Positions 18,024-27,545 are shown, counted from the stretch's first letter. The stretch: 64,000 nt of DNA from DATAGF01 sp963813355 (GCA_963813355.1 CAWEYS010000029.1:248001-312000), one strand, 5' to 3'. Notes: generated by a model not told the origin, from the sequence alone. Program-made: numbers and translations.

Positions 18024-18845
18024 GTGCGCCCGCTGGGTGGGGGCAGCCGCTACGAGGCCTACCTCGCATGGGACGACGACCTCTACTCGCTCGTGGTCGC
18101 GAAGGTGGTGCGCCCTGATCGGGTCGACGACGACGCCTCGCTGCGGGGCCTGCGCGGCGAGGTGGCGGTGCTGGAGCGGCTCAGCCATCCGGTGATCGTG
18201 CGGGCGTTCGGCGCCGTCACCGACGGCCCGCGGCCCCATGTCGTGCTCGAGTTCCTCGACGGCCCGCGGCTGTCCACGCTCATCCGCCGCTCCGGGGTCG
18301 AGCCCGAGCAGCTGTTCCCGCTGGCCCTGCAGATGTGCTCGGCGCTGCACTACATGTCGGTCCGCGGCGTGCTCCACCTCGACCTGAAGCCGCGCAACGT
18401 CATCATGGCCGGGCCGCCGCGGCTCATCGACCTGAGCGTCGCGCGCCGCGTCGAGGAGGTGCCCGCCATCACGAGCCCGATCGGCACCGACGCGTACATG
18501 GCGCCGGAGCAGTGCGTCCCCGAGCGCTTCGGCGAGATCGGCCCGCCCGCCGACGTCTGGGGGCTGGGCGTCACGCTCTACGAGGCCCTGACGGCGCAGT
18601 CCCCCTTCGCCGCGGCGCGGCGGCGGGGCGTGCGCCACCCGCAGGTGGGCGCGTCGCCCGCGCCGCTCCCCGACCGCCGCCGGCTCCCACCGGCCCTCGC
18701 GGATGCCGTGCTCTCGTGCCTGGCGCCCGAGCCCTCGGACCGGCCGACGGCGGCGCAGCTCGCCCGGAGCCTCGAGCCGCTCGTCGACGCGCTGCCGCGC
18801 CCCCGCCTCGGCATGTTCCGCCCGGGGGGCCGCCGGCCGCGATGA
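18024..18845 (+). CDS. Serine/threonine protein kinase-like protein
   Basis: A kinase-fold protein of about 273 residues with no membrane anchor. It has a glycine-rich loop LGGGSRYEAY, a lysine in VVAKVV, the catalytic loop HLDLKPRNVI (HxDLKxxN) and the activation-segment end GTDAYMAPEQ. The usual DFG is replaced by DLS, so the metal-binding Asp is kept but the turn is unusual. In-frame residues before this GTG (GEGDEIAPGRRAV) also look coding, yet no standard start lies upstream short of the prenyl synthase gene. The true start may be non-standard or hidden by an indel. It sits between the prenyl synthase and hpnH; a role in regulating hopanoid synthesis is speculation. Confidence 0.8.
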   Translation: MRPLGGGSRYEAYLAWDDDLYSLVVAKVVRPDRVDDDASLRGLRGEVAVLERLSHPVIVRAFGAVTDGPRPHVVLEFLDGPRLSTLIRRSGVEPEQLFPLALQMCSALHYMSVRGVLHLDLKPRNVIMAGPPRLIDLSVARRVEEVPAITSPIGTDAYMAPEQCVPERFGEIGPPADVWGLGVTLYEALTAQSPFAAARRRGVRHPQVGASPAPLPDRRRLPPALADAVLSCLAPEPSDRPTAAQLARSLEPLVDALPRPRLGMFRPGGRRPR

Positions 18846-18977
18846 GAGACGTCTCATCCCCGTCTCACGGAGGGCTCACGCCCCCGCTCGCGTCGGCGCG
18901 AACGGCGGCCGACCTGAGGCGACGGGATGCGATGACGGGCCGGATCGGCGGCACGTAGGCCCTGCGTCGTCCGCTCT

Positions 18978-19006
18978 TTGTCGCTGTCGGGGCGGTGGGA
19001 TAGCGT
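18978..19006 (+). promoter_or_regulatory. Putative promoter of the hopanoid operon
   Basis: TTGTCG, a 17-bp spacer and TAGCGT lie 45 bp before the hpnH start in the only sizeable gap (205 bp) before the operon. The -10 fits the TAnnnT pattern seen elsewhere in the window. An AGGAG ribosome site follows at 19040-19044. Confidence 0.5.
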
Positions 19007-19050
19007 CTGTGAGAGGATCCCGACCGTCCAGCCCAGGCCAGGAGCGCGAC

Positions 19051-20058
19051 GTGCCCCACCGCCCCCGATCGCTCGAGCTCGGCATGGCGTCCTATCTGGT
19101 GAAGAAGCGCCTGATCCAGCGCGCGGAGCGGTTCCCCGTGACCCTGATGCTCGAGCCCCTCGAGATCTGCAATCTCGCCTGCCACGGGTGCGGTCGGATC
19201 CGCGAGTACGAGCACGTCTTCCACAAGCGGATGGAGGTGGAGGAGTGCCTGCGGGTCGCCGAGGAGGCCGGCGCGCCGATCGTGAACATCCCCGGCGGCG
19301 AGCCGATGATCCACAAGCAGATCGACGAGATCGTCAACGGCATCACCGCGCAGGGCCGCTTCGTCTACATGTGCACCAACGGCCTGTTGATGAACAGGGC
19401 CTTCGGCCGCATCCCGCCGTCCAACCGGTTCGCCTTCGTCGTCCACCTCGACGGCATGAGAGAGGTGCATGACAAGGCCGTCGATCGGGACGGGGTGTTC
19501 GACAAGGCGACGAACTACATGCGCGAGGCCATCTCCCTCGGCTACCGCGTGTGCACCAACACCACGATCTACCGCGGCACCCCGGCCGAGGAGTACGTGG
19601 AGTTGTTCGCCTTCCTCAAGGACATGGGCGTGGAGGGCTGCATCACGGCGCCGGGCTTCGACTACGAGGCCGTCACGCACGACCGCGAGCAATTCCTGGC
19701 CCGCAAGGAGGCCCAGGCGCTGTATTCGCAGGTGCACGACCTCTGCGACCACATGGACATACCCTTCTACAACAACCCGCTCTTCCACGAGTTCCTGCAG
19801 GGCAAGAGGAACTACAGGTGCACGGCCTGGGCGATGCCCACCTACACCGTGGAGGGGTGGCGCAGCCCCTGCTACCTCCTCGCCGACAAGCACGTGGGCA
19901 GCCTCCGCGAGCTGTACGACGAGACGGACTGGGACGCCTACGGGACGGACAGGGACCCCCGGTGCGCGAACTGCCTCATGCACTGCGGATATGAGGCGAG
20001 CACGATCCTCGACGCCTTCAAGAGCCCGCGCGACCTGGTGACCCTGGCCCGCTCGTGA
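19051..20058 (+). CDS. hpnH: Adenosylhopane synthase, radical SAM (HpnH)
   Basis: Adds a 5'-deoxyadenosyl group to hopene to make adenosylhopane, the first step toward extended hopanoids. The radical SAM cluster motif CNLACHGC is at residues 40-47, preceded by LMLEPLE. The later GGEP (NIPGGEPMIH) and the C-terminal cysteines (CANCLMHCGYE) match HpnH. The GTG at 19051 has AGGAG 6 nt upstream and gives 335 residues, the family length. It leads a seven-gene operon in which each stop overlaps the next start. Confidence 0.93.
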   Translation: MPHRPRSLELGMASYLVKKRLIQRAERFPVTLMLEPLEICNLACHGCGRIREYEHVFHKRMEVEECLRVAEEAGAPIVNIPGGEPMIHKQIDEIVNGITAQGRFVYMCTNGLLMNRAFGRIPPSNRFAFVVHLDGMREVHDKAVDRDGVFDKATNYMREAISLGYRVCTNTTIYRGTPAEEYVELFAFLKDMGVEGCITAPGFDYEAVTHDREQFLARKEAQALYSQVHDLCDHMDIPFYNNPLFHEFLQGKRNYRCTAWAMPTYTVEGWRSPCYLLADKHVGSLRELYDETDWDAYGTDRDPRCANCLMHCGYEASTILDAFKSPRDLVTLARS

Positions 20059-20690
20059 TCGCGGTGGTGTGCGCCGTTCCCGCCGAGCGGCGCGCGCTGG
20101 CGGAGCTGGCGGGGCCGGAGCTGGAGATCCACGTCTCGGGCATCGGGGCGGCCGCGGCGGAGCGCACCGCGGCGGCGGTGACCGCCCGGCCCCTGCGGGC
20201 CCTGGTCTCGGCCGGCTTCTGCGGCGCGCTCTCGCCCGACCTGCGCGTGGGGGACCTGGTCGCCCCCGATGCGGTCCGCGACGAGGCGAGCGGCGAGATC
20301 TTCGCGCCCGACCCCGAGATGCTCGCCGCCGCCCCCGGCGCGCGCGGCACCCTCGTCAGCGCGCGCCGCATCGCGCGCACCCCGGCCGACCGCGCCCTGC
20401 TCGAGGGCGTGGCCGTCGACCTCGAGAGCGCAACGCTCGCCCGCGCCTCCCGCGCCGCGGGCATCCCCTTCCTCGCCCTGCGCGCCGTGACCGACGAGGC
20501 GCGCCACCGCCTCCCGGACTTCGACCGGCTCATGGACGCCGCCGGCCGCCTCACCCCCGGCGCCGGCCTCCTCTACTTCCTGCGCCACCCGCGCGAGGTC
20601 CCCGCGCTGGTCCGGCTGGGCCCGGCGGCCCGCGTCGCCGGCCGGGCCCTGCGGGCGGGGCTCGAGCAGACCCTCGGCAGGCTGCGGTGA
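20055..20690 (+). CDS. hpnG: Hopanoid-associated nucleoside phosphorylase (HpnG)
   Basis: Releases adenine from adenosylhopane to give ribosylhopane (phosphorylase superfamily). It has 211 residues. SAGFCGALSPDLRVGDLVAPD is the PNP/UDP-family nucleoside-binding block, and VDLESATLAR provides the ribose-contact Glu. It follows hpnH with a GTGA overlap, the usual pairing for these two enzymes. Confidence 0.9.
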   Translation: MIAVVCAVPAERRALAELAGPELEIHVSGIGAAAAERTAAAVTARPLRALVSAGFCGALSPDLRVGDLVAPDAVRDEASGEIFAPDPEMLAAAPGARGTLVSARRIARTPADRALLEGVAVDLESATLARASRAAGIPFLALRAVTDEARHRLPDFDRLMDAAGRLTPGAGLLYFLRHPREVPALVRLGPAARVAGRALRAGLEQTLGRLR

Positions 20691-21676
20691 GCACGGCGCT
20701 CGTCACCGGCGCAACCGGATTCGTCGGCGGCCACGTCGCGACCGACCTGCTCGCCCACGGGTGGAGCGTGCGGGCCCTGGTGCGGCCCCAGAGCATGGGC
20801 TCGGGCCGCCTGCCCGAGGGGTGCGAGCCGGCCGCCGGCGACCTGCGGGACGCCGACGCCGTCGAGCGCGCCGCGCGGGACGTTGACGCCGTCTTCCACG
20901 TCGCGGCGCGGTACTCGCTCGCGCGCCACCGGGCCGCCGAGGTCTTCCACACCAACGTTGCCGGTACAAGCAACGTCCTCCGGGCGGCGGCCCTCGCGGG
21001 CGCGCCGGTCGTCCACACCTCCTCGGTGGCGACCGTCGGCCTGCCCGCCGACGGCAGCCCGGGCGACGAGGACACGCCCCAGCCGCCGTCCCAGGTGATC
21101 GGGGCCTACAAGCGCTCGAAGGTGGAGTCCGAGCGGCTGGCGCTGGCCGCCGCGGCCGAGGGCCGCCACGTCGTCGTGGTGAACCCGACGGCGCCGGTCG
21201 GTCCCGGCGACCACGCGCCCACGCCCACCGGCCGCATCGTCGCCGACTTCCTCGCCGGCCGGATGCCCGCCTACGTGGACACCGGCCTCAACCTCGTGGA
21301 CGTCCGCGACGTGGCCGCCGGGCACCGGCTGGCGCTCGAGCGCGGGACGTCCGGGCGCCGCTACATCCTCGGCAACGAGAACATGACCCTGCGCGAGATC
21401 CTGGCCGCCCTGGCCGTCATCGCCGGCCGCCGCGCACCGCGGGTGCGGCTGCCGCACGCGGTGGCGATCGCCGTCGCGGCGGTCGACGAGACGATCGAAG
21501 GCCGCATGCTGGGGCGCGAGCCGCTCGCGCCGCTCGACGGGGCGCTGATGGCGCGCAAGCGGATGTTCGTGGACGGCTCGCGCGCGGTGCGGGAGCTCGG
21601 GCTGCCGCAGTCGCCGGTGCGGGCCGCGCTCGCCGACGCCGTCGAGTGGTTCCGCGCCGCGCGGAGGGCCGCGTGA
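20687..21676 (+). CDS. hpnA: Hopanoid-associated sugar epimerase / NAD-dependent reductase (HpnA)
   Basis: Short-chain, NAD(P)-binding extended SDR of 329 residues. The Rossmann motif TGATGFVGGHVA is at residues 6-17, and a catalytic-type YKRSK (Tyr and Lys) lies near 137-141. The HpnA family is consistently found in hopanoid clusters, though its reaction is not firmly known. It overlaps hpnG and shc by 4 bp. Confidence 0.88.
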   Translation: MSTALVTGATGFVGGHVATDLLAHGWSVRALVRPQSMGSGRLPEGCEPAAGDLRDADAVERAARDVDAVFHVAARYSLARHRAAEVFHTNVAGTSNVLRAAALAGAPVVHTSSVATVGLPADGSPGDEDTPQPPSQVIGAYKRSKVESERLALAAAAEGRHVVVVNPTAPVGPGDHAPTPTGRIVADFLAGRMPAYVDTGLNLVDVRDVAAGHRLALERGTSGRRYILGNENMTLREILAALAVIAGRRAPRVRLPHAVAIAVAAVDETIEGRMLGREPLAPLDGALMARKRMFVDGSRAVRELGLPQSPVRAALADAVEWFRAARRAA

Positions 21677-23565
21677 CGACGGGCGCCGCCCACGGGGCGG
21701 CGGTCCGCGACGAGGCGCGCGAGGCCCTCGGGCGCGCCGAGGCCCACCTGCGCCGGCTGCAGTCGCCCGAGGGCTACTGGTGGGGCGAGCTCGAGTCGAA
21801 CCCCACCATCACCGCCGAGCACGTCTTCCTGCTGGAGGCCCTCGGGCTGGCGGACCACGGCCTGCGCCGGCGGCTCGCCAACGAGCTGCTCGCCACCCAG
21901 GGCGACGACGGCGGCTGGCGCGTCTGGTACTCGGGCCCGGCCGACCTGTCGACCACCGCCGAGGGGTACTACGCGCTGCGGCTGTGCGGCCTGCCCGCCT
22001 CCGATCCGCGCCTGGCCCGCGCGCGCGAGATCGTCCTCGCGCACGGCGGCGTCAACCGCGCGCGCTTCTTCACCAAGCTCTGGCTCGCCGTCCTCGGCCG
22101 CTACCCGTGGTCGTCGCTGCCCGCGCTGCCGCCGGAGATGATCCTGCTGCCGGCGCGCGCGCCGATGTCGCCCTACCGGTTCGCGAGCTGGGCCCGCGGG
22201 ACCTTCGTCGCGCTGATGATCGTCCTGACGCGCAACCCGACCTTCCCGCAGCCGGTCGGCCTCGACGAGCTCTTCCTCGAGCCGCCGGGGGCGGGCCCGG
22301 CGCCCCGGCCGAAGGCGCCGGGGCCGTGGACCCCGTTGCTGAGCCGCAGCCTGACGCTCGCGCGCCTCTACAACCGCCGCCCCATCCGCCCGCTGCGGCG
22401 GCTCGCCGAGGCCCGGGTGGCGCGCTGGATCTGCGAGCGCCAGGAGGCGGACGGCTCCTGGGGCGGCATCCAGCCGCCGTGGGTCTACTCGATCCTGGCC
22501 CTGCACGCGCTCGGGTTCCCGCTCGACCACCCGGTCATCGCGCGGGGCCTGGCCGGCTTCGAGGGGGCCTTCGCGCTGGACCTCGACGACGGCGAGCGCC
22601 TCCGCATCCAGGCGTGCCTGTCGCCGGTCTGGGACACCGCGCTGGCGGCGATCGCCCTGGCCGACGCGGGGGCGGCGCCCGACGACCCCGCGCTGGCGAA
22701 CTCGGCGGCGTGGCTCCTCTCGAAGGAGGTATCGCGCTTCGGCGACTGGCACCAGCTGCCCCGGCGGGGGCGCCCCGGGGGCTGGTCGTTCGAGTTCGCC
22801 AACGAGAACTACCCCGACACGGACGACACCGCCGAGGTCCTCATCGCCCTGCGCCGCTCCGGCCACCCCGGCTCCCACCCGGCGGTGCGGCGGGGAGTCG
22901 ACTGGCTGCTGGCGATGCAGAGCGCGGACGGCGGCTGGGGCTCGTTCGACGTCGACAACGACCGGGCCGTCATGACGCAGATCCCCATCTGCGACTTCGG
23001 CGAGGTGATCGACCCGCCCACCGAGGACGTGACCGCCCACGTCGTCGAGGCCCTGGTCGAGTGCGGCCTGCCGCGGGAGCACCCGGCGGTGCGGCGCGGC
23101 GTCGACTTCCTCTGGCGCACCCAGCGCGCCGACGGGTCGTGGTGGGGGCGCTGGGGGGTGAACCACCTCTACGGCACCGGCGCCGCGCTGCCGGCCCTGG
23201 CGGCGGCCGGCGAGGACATGGGCGACGGGCGCGTGAGGCGCGCGGTGGCATGGCTCGCCGACCACCAGAACGGCGACGGCGGATGGGGCGAGAGCGTGCT
23301 GAGCTACCGCGACCCGGAGTGGGTGGGCCGCGGCGACTCGACGGCCTCCCAGACCGCCTGGGCCCTGCTCGGGCTCCTGGCCGCCGAGCCGGCCCACCCG
23401 GCGGTGGAGGGCGGGCTGGCGTTCCTCGCGCGCACCCAGCGCCCGGACGGCTCGTGGGACGAGCCCTGGTATACGGGGACCGGCTTCCCGATGGACTTCA
23501 TGATCAACTACCACCTCTACCGCCAGGTGTTCCCGGTCACCGCGCTCGGCAGGGCGCTGCGGTGA
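21673..23565 (+). CDS. shc: Squalene-hopene cyclase
   Basis: Membrane-bound cyclase that folds squalene into hopene. It has 630 residues. The protonating motif DTDDTA is at about residue 382, and several QW repeats (QEADGSWGG, QSADGGWGSFD, QRADGSWWG, QNGDGGWGE, QRPDGSWDE) stabilise the double alpha-barrel. Catalytic-pocket features such as WDTALAAIAL and NYHLYR at the end are as expected. It sits centrally in the operon between hpnA and hpnC with 4-bp overlaps on both sides. The frame is intact. Confidence 0.96.
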   Translation: MTTGAAHGAAVRDEAREALGRAEAHLRRLQSPEGYWWGELESNPTITAEHVFLLEALGLADHGLRRRLANELLATQGDDGGWRVWYSGPADLSTTAEGYYALRLCGLPASDPRLARAREIVLAHGGVNRARFFTKLWLAVLGRYPWSSLPALPPEMILLPARAPMSPYRFASWARGTFVALMIVLTRNPTFPQPVGLDELFLEPPGAGPAPRPKAPGPWTPLLSRSLTLARLYNRRPIRPLRRLAEARVARWICERQEADGSWGGIQPPWVYSILALHALGFPLDHPVIARGLAGFEGAFALDLDDGERLRIQACLSPVWDTALAAIALADAGAAPDDPALANSAAWLLSKEVSRFGDWHQLPRRGRPGGWSFEFANENYPDTDDTAEVLIALRRSGHPGSHPAVRRGVDWLLAMQSADGGWGSFDVDNDRAVMTQIPICDFGEVIDPPTEDVTAHVVEALVECGLPREHPAVRRGVDFLWRTQRADGSWWGRWGVNHLYGTGAALPALAAAGEDMGDGRVRRAVAWLADHQNGDGGWGESVLSYRDPEWVGRGDSTASQTAWALLGLLAAEPAHPAVEGGLAFLARTQRPDGSWDEPWYTGTGFPMDFMINYHLYRQVFPVTALGRALR

Positions 23566-24429
23566 GCGCGGTCGCCGCGGAGGGCCGGGCGGCCGCGCGC
23601 GCCGCGACCCGGGCGCACGACGAGAACTTCCCGGTGGCCTTCCTGCTCGCCCCGCGCGACGTGCGCTCCGACATGCGCGCGGTCTACGCCTTCTGCCGGG
23701 CGACCGACGACCTGGGCGACGAGGGCCCCGGCGGCCCCGCCGAGCGGCTCGCCCGGCTCGACGCCTGGGAGGCCGACCTCCGCTCGGCCGTCGCGGGCGG
23801 GGGCGCGGCCGATGCCCGCCTCGCCGCCCTGGCGCGAGACGATCGCCCGCCGCGGCCTGCCCCTCGACCCCTTCCTGCGCCTGATCGAGGCCAACCGCAT
23901 GGACCAGCGCCGCGCGCGCTGGGAGACCCACGACGACCTGCTGGAGTACTGCCGCCACTCGGCCACGCCGGTGGGCGAGATGGTCCTCGGCGTCCTCGGC
24001 TACCGCGACCCCTGGCGCGTCGGGATGAGCGACGCGACCTGCATCGGCCTCCAGCTGGTGAACTTCTGGCAGGACGTCGCGCGCGACCTGCGCGACCGCG
24101 ACCGCGTCTACCTGCCGCTCGCCGACATGGCGCGATTCGGGGTGACCGAGGACGACCTGCGCCGCGCTCCGGCGGGCGAGCCGGTGCGGCGCCTGGTCGA
24201 GCTCGAGGTGGAGCGCGCCCGCGGGTACCTGCTCGAGGGCGAGCCGCTGTACCGGTTCGTGCCGCGGCGCGTCGCCCTCGACCTGCGGATGTTCAGCGCC
24301 GGCGGGCTGGCCCTGTGCGACGCGATCGCGGCCCAGGGGTACGACACGCTGACGCGCCGGCCGGCCCCGGGGAGGCTCGGGCGGGCGCGCATCGCCGCGG
24401 CGGCCGCGCGACGGGCGGTGGGCCGGTGA
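23562..24429 (+). CDS. hpnC: Squalene synthase component HpnC (one frame break)
   Basis: With HpnD and HpnE it makes squalene from two FPP; HpnC converts presqualene diphosphate to hydroxysqualene. The first Asp-rich region YAFCRATDDLGDE is in the frame from GTG 23562. The rest (GYRDP, LQLVNFWQDVARDLRDRDRVYLP) is in the next frame. Deleting a single C near 23835 (GCG[C]GAG) restores one 289-residue protein. Given the intact motifs and many similar breaks in this contig, sequencing error is the likely cause. Overlaps shc and hpnD. Confidence 0.9.
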
Positions 24430-25280
24430 CGCTCGACGAGGCGTACGAGGCCTGCCGCGACATCGCCCGCGAGGAGGCGCGCAACTTCTACTACGGGTTC
24501 ATCCTGCTGCCGCCGGAGCGGCGCGCGGGGATCTACGCCGCGTACGCCTTCAGCCGCCGCGCCGACGACAGCGTCGACGACGAGGGCACGCGCGCGGGCA
24601 AGCTGGCCGCGGTCGCAGACCGGCGCGACGAGCTCGACGCCTGCTACGGGGGGACCCCGCCCGGCGACGACCCCGTGCTGGTCGCCCTGGCCGACACGGT
24701 GCGGCGGTTCGAGGTGCCCCGCAGCCACCTCGACGCCCTGCTGGACGGGGTGGCCATGGACCTCACGTTCCGCCGCTACCCGGACTTCCCCGCGCTCAAG
24801 GAGTACTGCGACCGGGTCGCGGGGGCCGTCGGGCTGGTGAGCCTGCACGTGTTCGGGTTCTCCGATTCGCGCGCGCCCGGGCACGCCGCCGACCTCGGCG
24901 TCGCCATGCAGATCGTCAACATCATGCGCGACGTCGCCGAGGACGCCGAGCGCGACCGCATCTACCTGCCGGCCGACGAGATGGCGGCCCACGGGGTCAG
25001 CGAGTCCGACGTGATGGACGGCGTCGCCTCGCCGGGCTTCCGCGCGCTCATGCGCGCGCAGGGCGCGCGCGCCCGCGACTACTTCGCCCGCGGCGAGCGG
25101 CTGCTGCCGCTGCTCGACCGCCGCGCCCGGATGTGCGTGTCGATGCTCTCTGGCCTCTACCGGGAGATCCTGGATGCCATCGAGGCGCGCGACTACGACG
25201 TCTTCGCCGGGCGGGTGTCGCTGTCGACGCCGCGCAAGCTCGCCCTGATGGGTCGCCGGACCGCATCCGCGCTGCGATGA
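24426..25280 (+). CDS. hpnD: Presqualene diphosphate synthase (HpnD)
   Basis: Joins two farnesyl diphosphates into presqualene diphosphate. It has 284 residues. Both prenyl-binding motifs are present: YAFSRRADDSVDDE near residue 40 and VNIMRDVAEDAERDRIYLP near 165-183, together with FYYGFILLPP at the start. It is intact and overlaps hpnC and hpnE by 4 bp. The pair is distinguished by order in the operon and by the N-terminal ARNFYYGF typical of HpnD. Confidence 0.92.
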   Translation: MTLDEAYEACRDIAREEARNFYYGFILLPPERRAGIYAAYAFSRRADDSVDDEGTRAGKLAAVADRRDELDACYGGTPPGDDPVLVALADTVRRFEVPRSHLDALLDGVAMDLTFRRYPDFPALKEYCDRVAGAVGLVSLHVFGFSDSRAPGHAADLGVAMQIVNIMRDVAEDAERDRIYLPADEMAAHGVSESDVMDGVASPGFRALMRAQGARARDYFARGERLLPLLDRRARMCVSMLSGLYREILDAIEARDYDVFAGRVSLSTPRKLALMGRRTASALR

Positions 25281-26602
25281 GCCGCCCGCGAGTGGTGGTC
25301 TGCGGGGGCGGCCTCGCGGGGATCGCGGCCGCCGTCGAGGCGGCCGGGCTGGGAGCCGAGGTGACCCTCGTCGAGCGCCGCCCCTTCCTCGGCGGCAAGG
25401 CGTTCAGCTTCACCGACCCCGAGACCGGCAGGGAGGTCGACAACGGCCAGCACGTCTACCTGGGGTGCTGCCCGGCCTACATCCGGCTGCTGCGGCTGCT
25501 CGGGACGCTGGGCCACACATCGCTCCAGCGCCGCCTCGACGCGCCCGTGCGCGACCGCGCCGGCCGGCGGGGGGCCCTGCGCGCCGCACCCCTGCCCGCG
25601 CCCCTGCACCTGGGCCTCTCCTTCGCCGCCTACCCCCACCTCTCGGCGGCCGAGAAGGCCTCGGCCCTGCGCGCCCTGGGGGCCCTCGCGGCCATGTCCG
25701 AGGGCGCGCGCCGGGAGCTCGACGGCCTGAGCTTCGCCGACTGGCTCGCGGACCGCGGCCAGTCGCCCGGCGCCGTCCGGCGCTTCTGGGACCTGATCGT
25801 GCTGCCGACCTGCAACGACCGCGGCGACCGGGTCTCGGCCGCGCTGGCCGCGTTCGTGTTCCGGCGGGGCTTCCTCCAGACGTCGTGGGGATCGGGGATC
25901 GGCTGGTCGCGCGTCGGCCTCACCCGGCTCGTCGACCCCGCCGCCCGCCAGTTCCTGGCCGCGCGCGGGGGGCGCGTCGTCTCGGGGGCGGCCGTGGCGG
26001 AGGTCCGCCCGGGCGCGGTGGCCCTCGCCGACGGCGCCACCCTGCCGGCCGACGCCGTCGTGCTCGCCCTGCCACCCGGCCGCGCGAGCGCGGTCTGCCC
26101 CGAGGCGCTGCCGGCCGACCCGGCGCTGGGCGCCTCGCCGATCGTGAACGTGCACGTCTGGTACGACCGGCCCGTGATGGACGAGCCCTTCACGGCCGTG
26201 GTCGACAGCCCGGTGCAGTGGATCTTCAACCGCACCGTGATGGGCGGAGGCGACGGGTCGTCGCACCACCTGGCGATCTCGATCTCGGGCGCCCGGGAGG
26301 AGGTGGGGGTGCCGCGCGCCAAGCTGGCGGCGGCCATGCGCGCCGAGCTCGAGGAGCTCCTGCCGCGCGCCCGCGCCGCGGAGGCGCTGGCGACGGCCGT
26401 CGTCAAGGAGCCCCAGGCGACCTTCGCCCAGGCCCCGGGCCAGGCCGCCCGGCGGCCGGGGGTCGCGACGCCGCTCCCGGGGGTGGCCCTCGCCGGCGCG
26501 TGGACCGCCACCGGCTGGCCGGCCACCATGGAGGGCGCCGTCCGCAGCGGGATCGCCGCCGCCCGGCACGTCCTCGGCGCCCGGGTGCCCACCGAGCGCT
26601 GA
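25277..26602 (+). CDS. hpnE: Hydroxysqualene dehydroxylase (HpnE)
   Basis: FAD-dependent amine-oxidase/desaturase-fold enzyme that reduces hydroxysqualene to squalene. It has 441 residues. The dinucleotide motif GGGLAGIAAAVEA is at about residues 10-22, FLGGKAFSF follows, and the C-terminal FAD motif LAGAWTATGWPATMEGAVRSG is clear. It is the last gene of the operon. With hpnC and hpnD the squalene branch is complete, so no separate eukaryote-type squalene synthase is needed. Confidence 0.92.
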   Translation: MSRPRVVVCGGGLAGIAAAVEAAGLGAEVTLVERRPFLGGKAFSFTDPETGREVDNGQHVYLGCCPAYIRLLRLLGTLGHTSLQRRLDAPVRDRAGRRGALRAAPLPAPLHLGLSFAAYPHLSAAEKASALRALGALAAMSEGARRELDGLSFADWLADRGQSPGAVRRFWDLIVLPTCNDRGDRVSAALAAFVFRRGFLQTSWGSGIGWSRVGLTRLVDPAARQFLAARGGRVVSGAAVAEVRPGAVALADGATLPADAVVLALPPGRASAVCPEALPADPALGASPIVNVHVWYDRPVMDEPFTAVVDSPVQWIFNRTVMGGGDGSSHHLAISISGAREEVGVPRAKLAAAMRAELEELLPRARAAEALATAVVKEPQATFAQAPGQAARRPGVATPLPGVALAGAWTATGWPATMEGAVRSGIAAARHVLGARVPTER

Positions 26603-26607
26603 CGAGG

Positions 26608-27465
26608 TCAGCCCGTCACGGGCCGGGGGCGCGCGAGGGAGCGGGTGGTCGTGTGCGTCAGCAGGTAGACGCCGATCCCCACCAGGACCAGCCCGACCGT
26701 GAGCTGGGCGGCCCGGGCGGGCTCCGTGGGCCAGTCCTCGCCGAAGAGGACCGGGGCGAGGGCGACCGGGACGAGGGTGTTGACCACGCCGACGATCGAC
26801 TCCACCGTGGTCGCCTCGCCGGACTGGAGGGCGCTGGTCTTGGACAGGTAGCCGAGCGCGCCCACGGTGAAGGCGCTCGACAACGCGACGGCGAGAAGCG
26901 TCCAGCGGGAGCTGTCGATGGCGTCGGCCATCAGCTTCGAGAGGATCCCGTTGAGGGCCCAGGCGCACCCGCACGACAGCGCCATGAGGCGCACGTCGAT
27001 GTGAGCGCCCTGAGCGCGGGCGACGAACACCCACAGCGCCCCCGCCAGCAGGAGCCCGCCGCAGATCAGCCACGGGAGCGGCCCCGCGATCGAGACCTCG
27101 CGCGGGGGCGAGTGCAGCGCCACCAGCGCGACCCCGCCGGCGAGGAGGGCGATGCCGATCAGCGCCGGCACGCGCGGCTTCTCCTTGAGCACGACCGCCG
27201 AGAAGACGACCAGCACGAACAGGCCGAGCGCCATCGCGGGGGCGACGATGGTGAGGGGGGCCACGAGCAGGGCCGCCGTCTTCAGCGCCCAGCCGCCGAG
27301 GTCGAGGCCGGCCGCCAGCCACCAGAGGGGCCGCTTGACCAGTCTGACCAGCAGCCCGACCCGCAGCGACTGCTCGGCGGGCTCGCGGCGCGCCGTGAGC
27401 GCCGTGAGCACCACTCCGAGGTTGGCCGACAGCGCCGCCGACGTGATCAGGACAAAGGTGAGCAA
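26608..27465 (-). CDS. DMT-superfamily (EamA-like) transporter
   Basis: Integral membrane protein of 285 residues with nine to ten hydrophobic helices, in the two-repeat layout of drug/metabolite transporters. Glycine-rich helix ends such as GIALLAGGVALVAL and VGLVLVGIGVYLL support this. The start appears to be TTG behind a GGGAG. Substrate unknown. It faces the hopanoid operon tail to tail with a 5-bp gap and is divergent from a PAP2 gene. Confidence 0.75.
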   Translation of the reverse strand: MLTFVLITSAALSANLGVVLTALTARREPAEQSLRVGLLVRLVKRPLWWLAAGLDLGGWALKTAALLVAPLTIVAPAMALGLFVLVVFSAVVLKEKPRVPALIGIALLAGGVALVALHSPPREVSIAGPLPWLICGGLLLAGALWVFVARAQGAHIDVRLMALSCGCAWALNGILSKLMADAIDSSRWTLLAVALSSAFTVGALGYLSKTSALQSGEATTVESIVGVVNTLVPVALAPVLFGEDWPTEPARAAQLTVGLVLVGIGVYLLTHTTTRSLARPRPVTG

Positions 27466-27545
27466 AACTCCCGCTCCGGGTGGGTCTGGTCCGCGTGACC
27501 GATGTTACGATCCGGCATCGCAGGACCCTTGTGGGGGGTCGTCGG

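Noticed and set aside
18841..18858. GATGAGA-GACG-TCTCATC hairpin at the kinase stop as a terminator
   Set aside because: No T-run follows, and it overlaps the stop codon; too weak to call.
21361..23958. An 865-codon minus-strand frame opposite shc
   Set aside because: Low-complexity shadow of the squalene-hopene cyclase gene.
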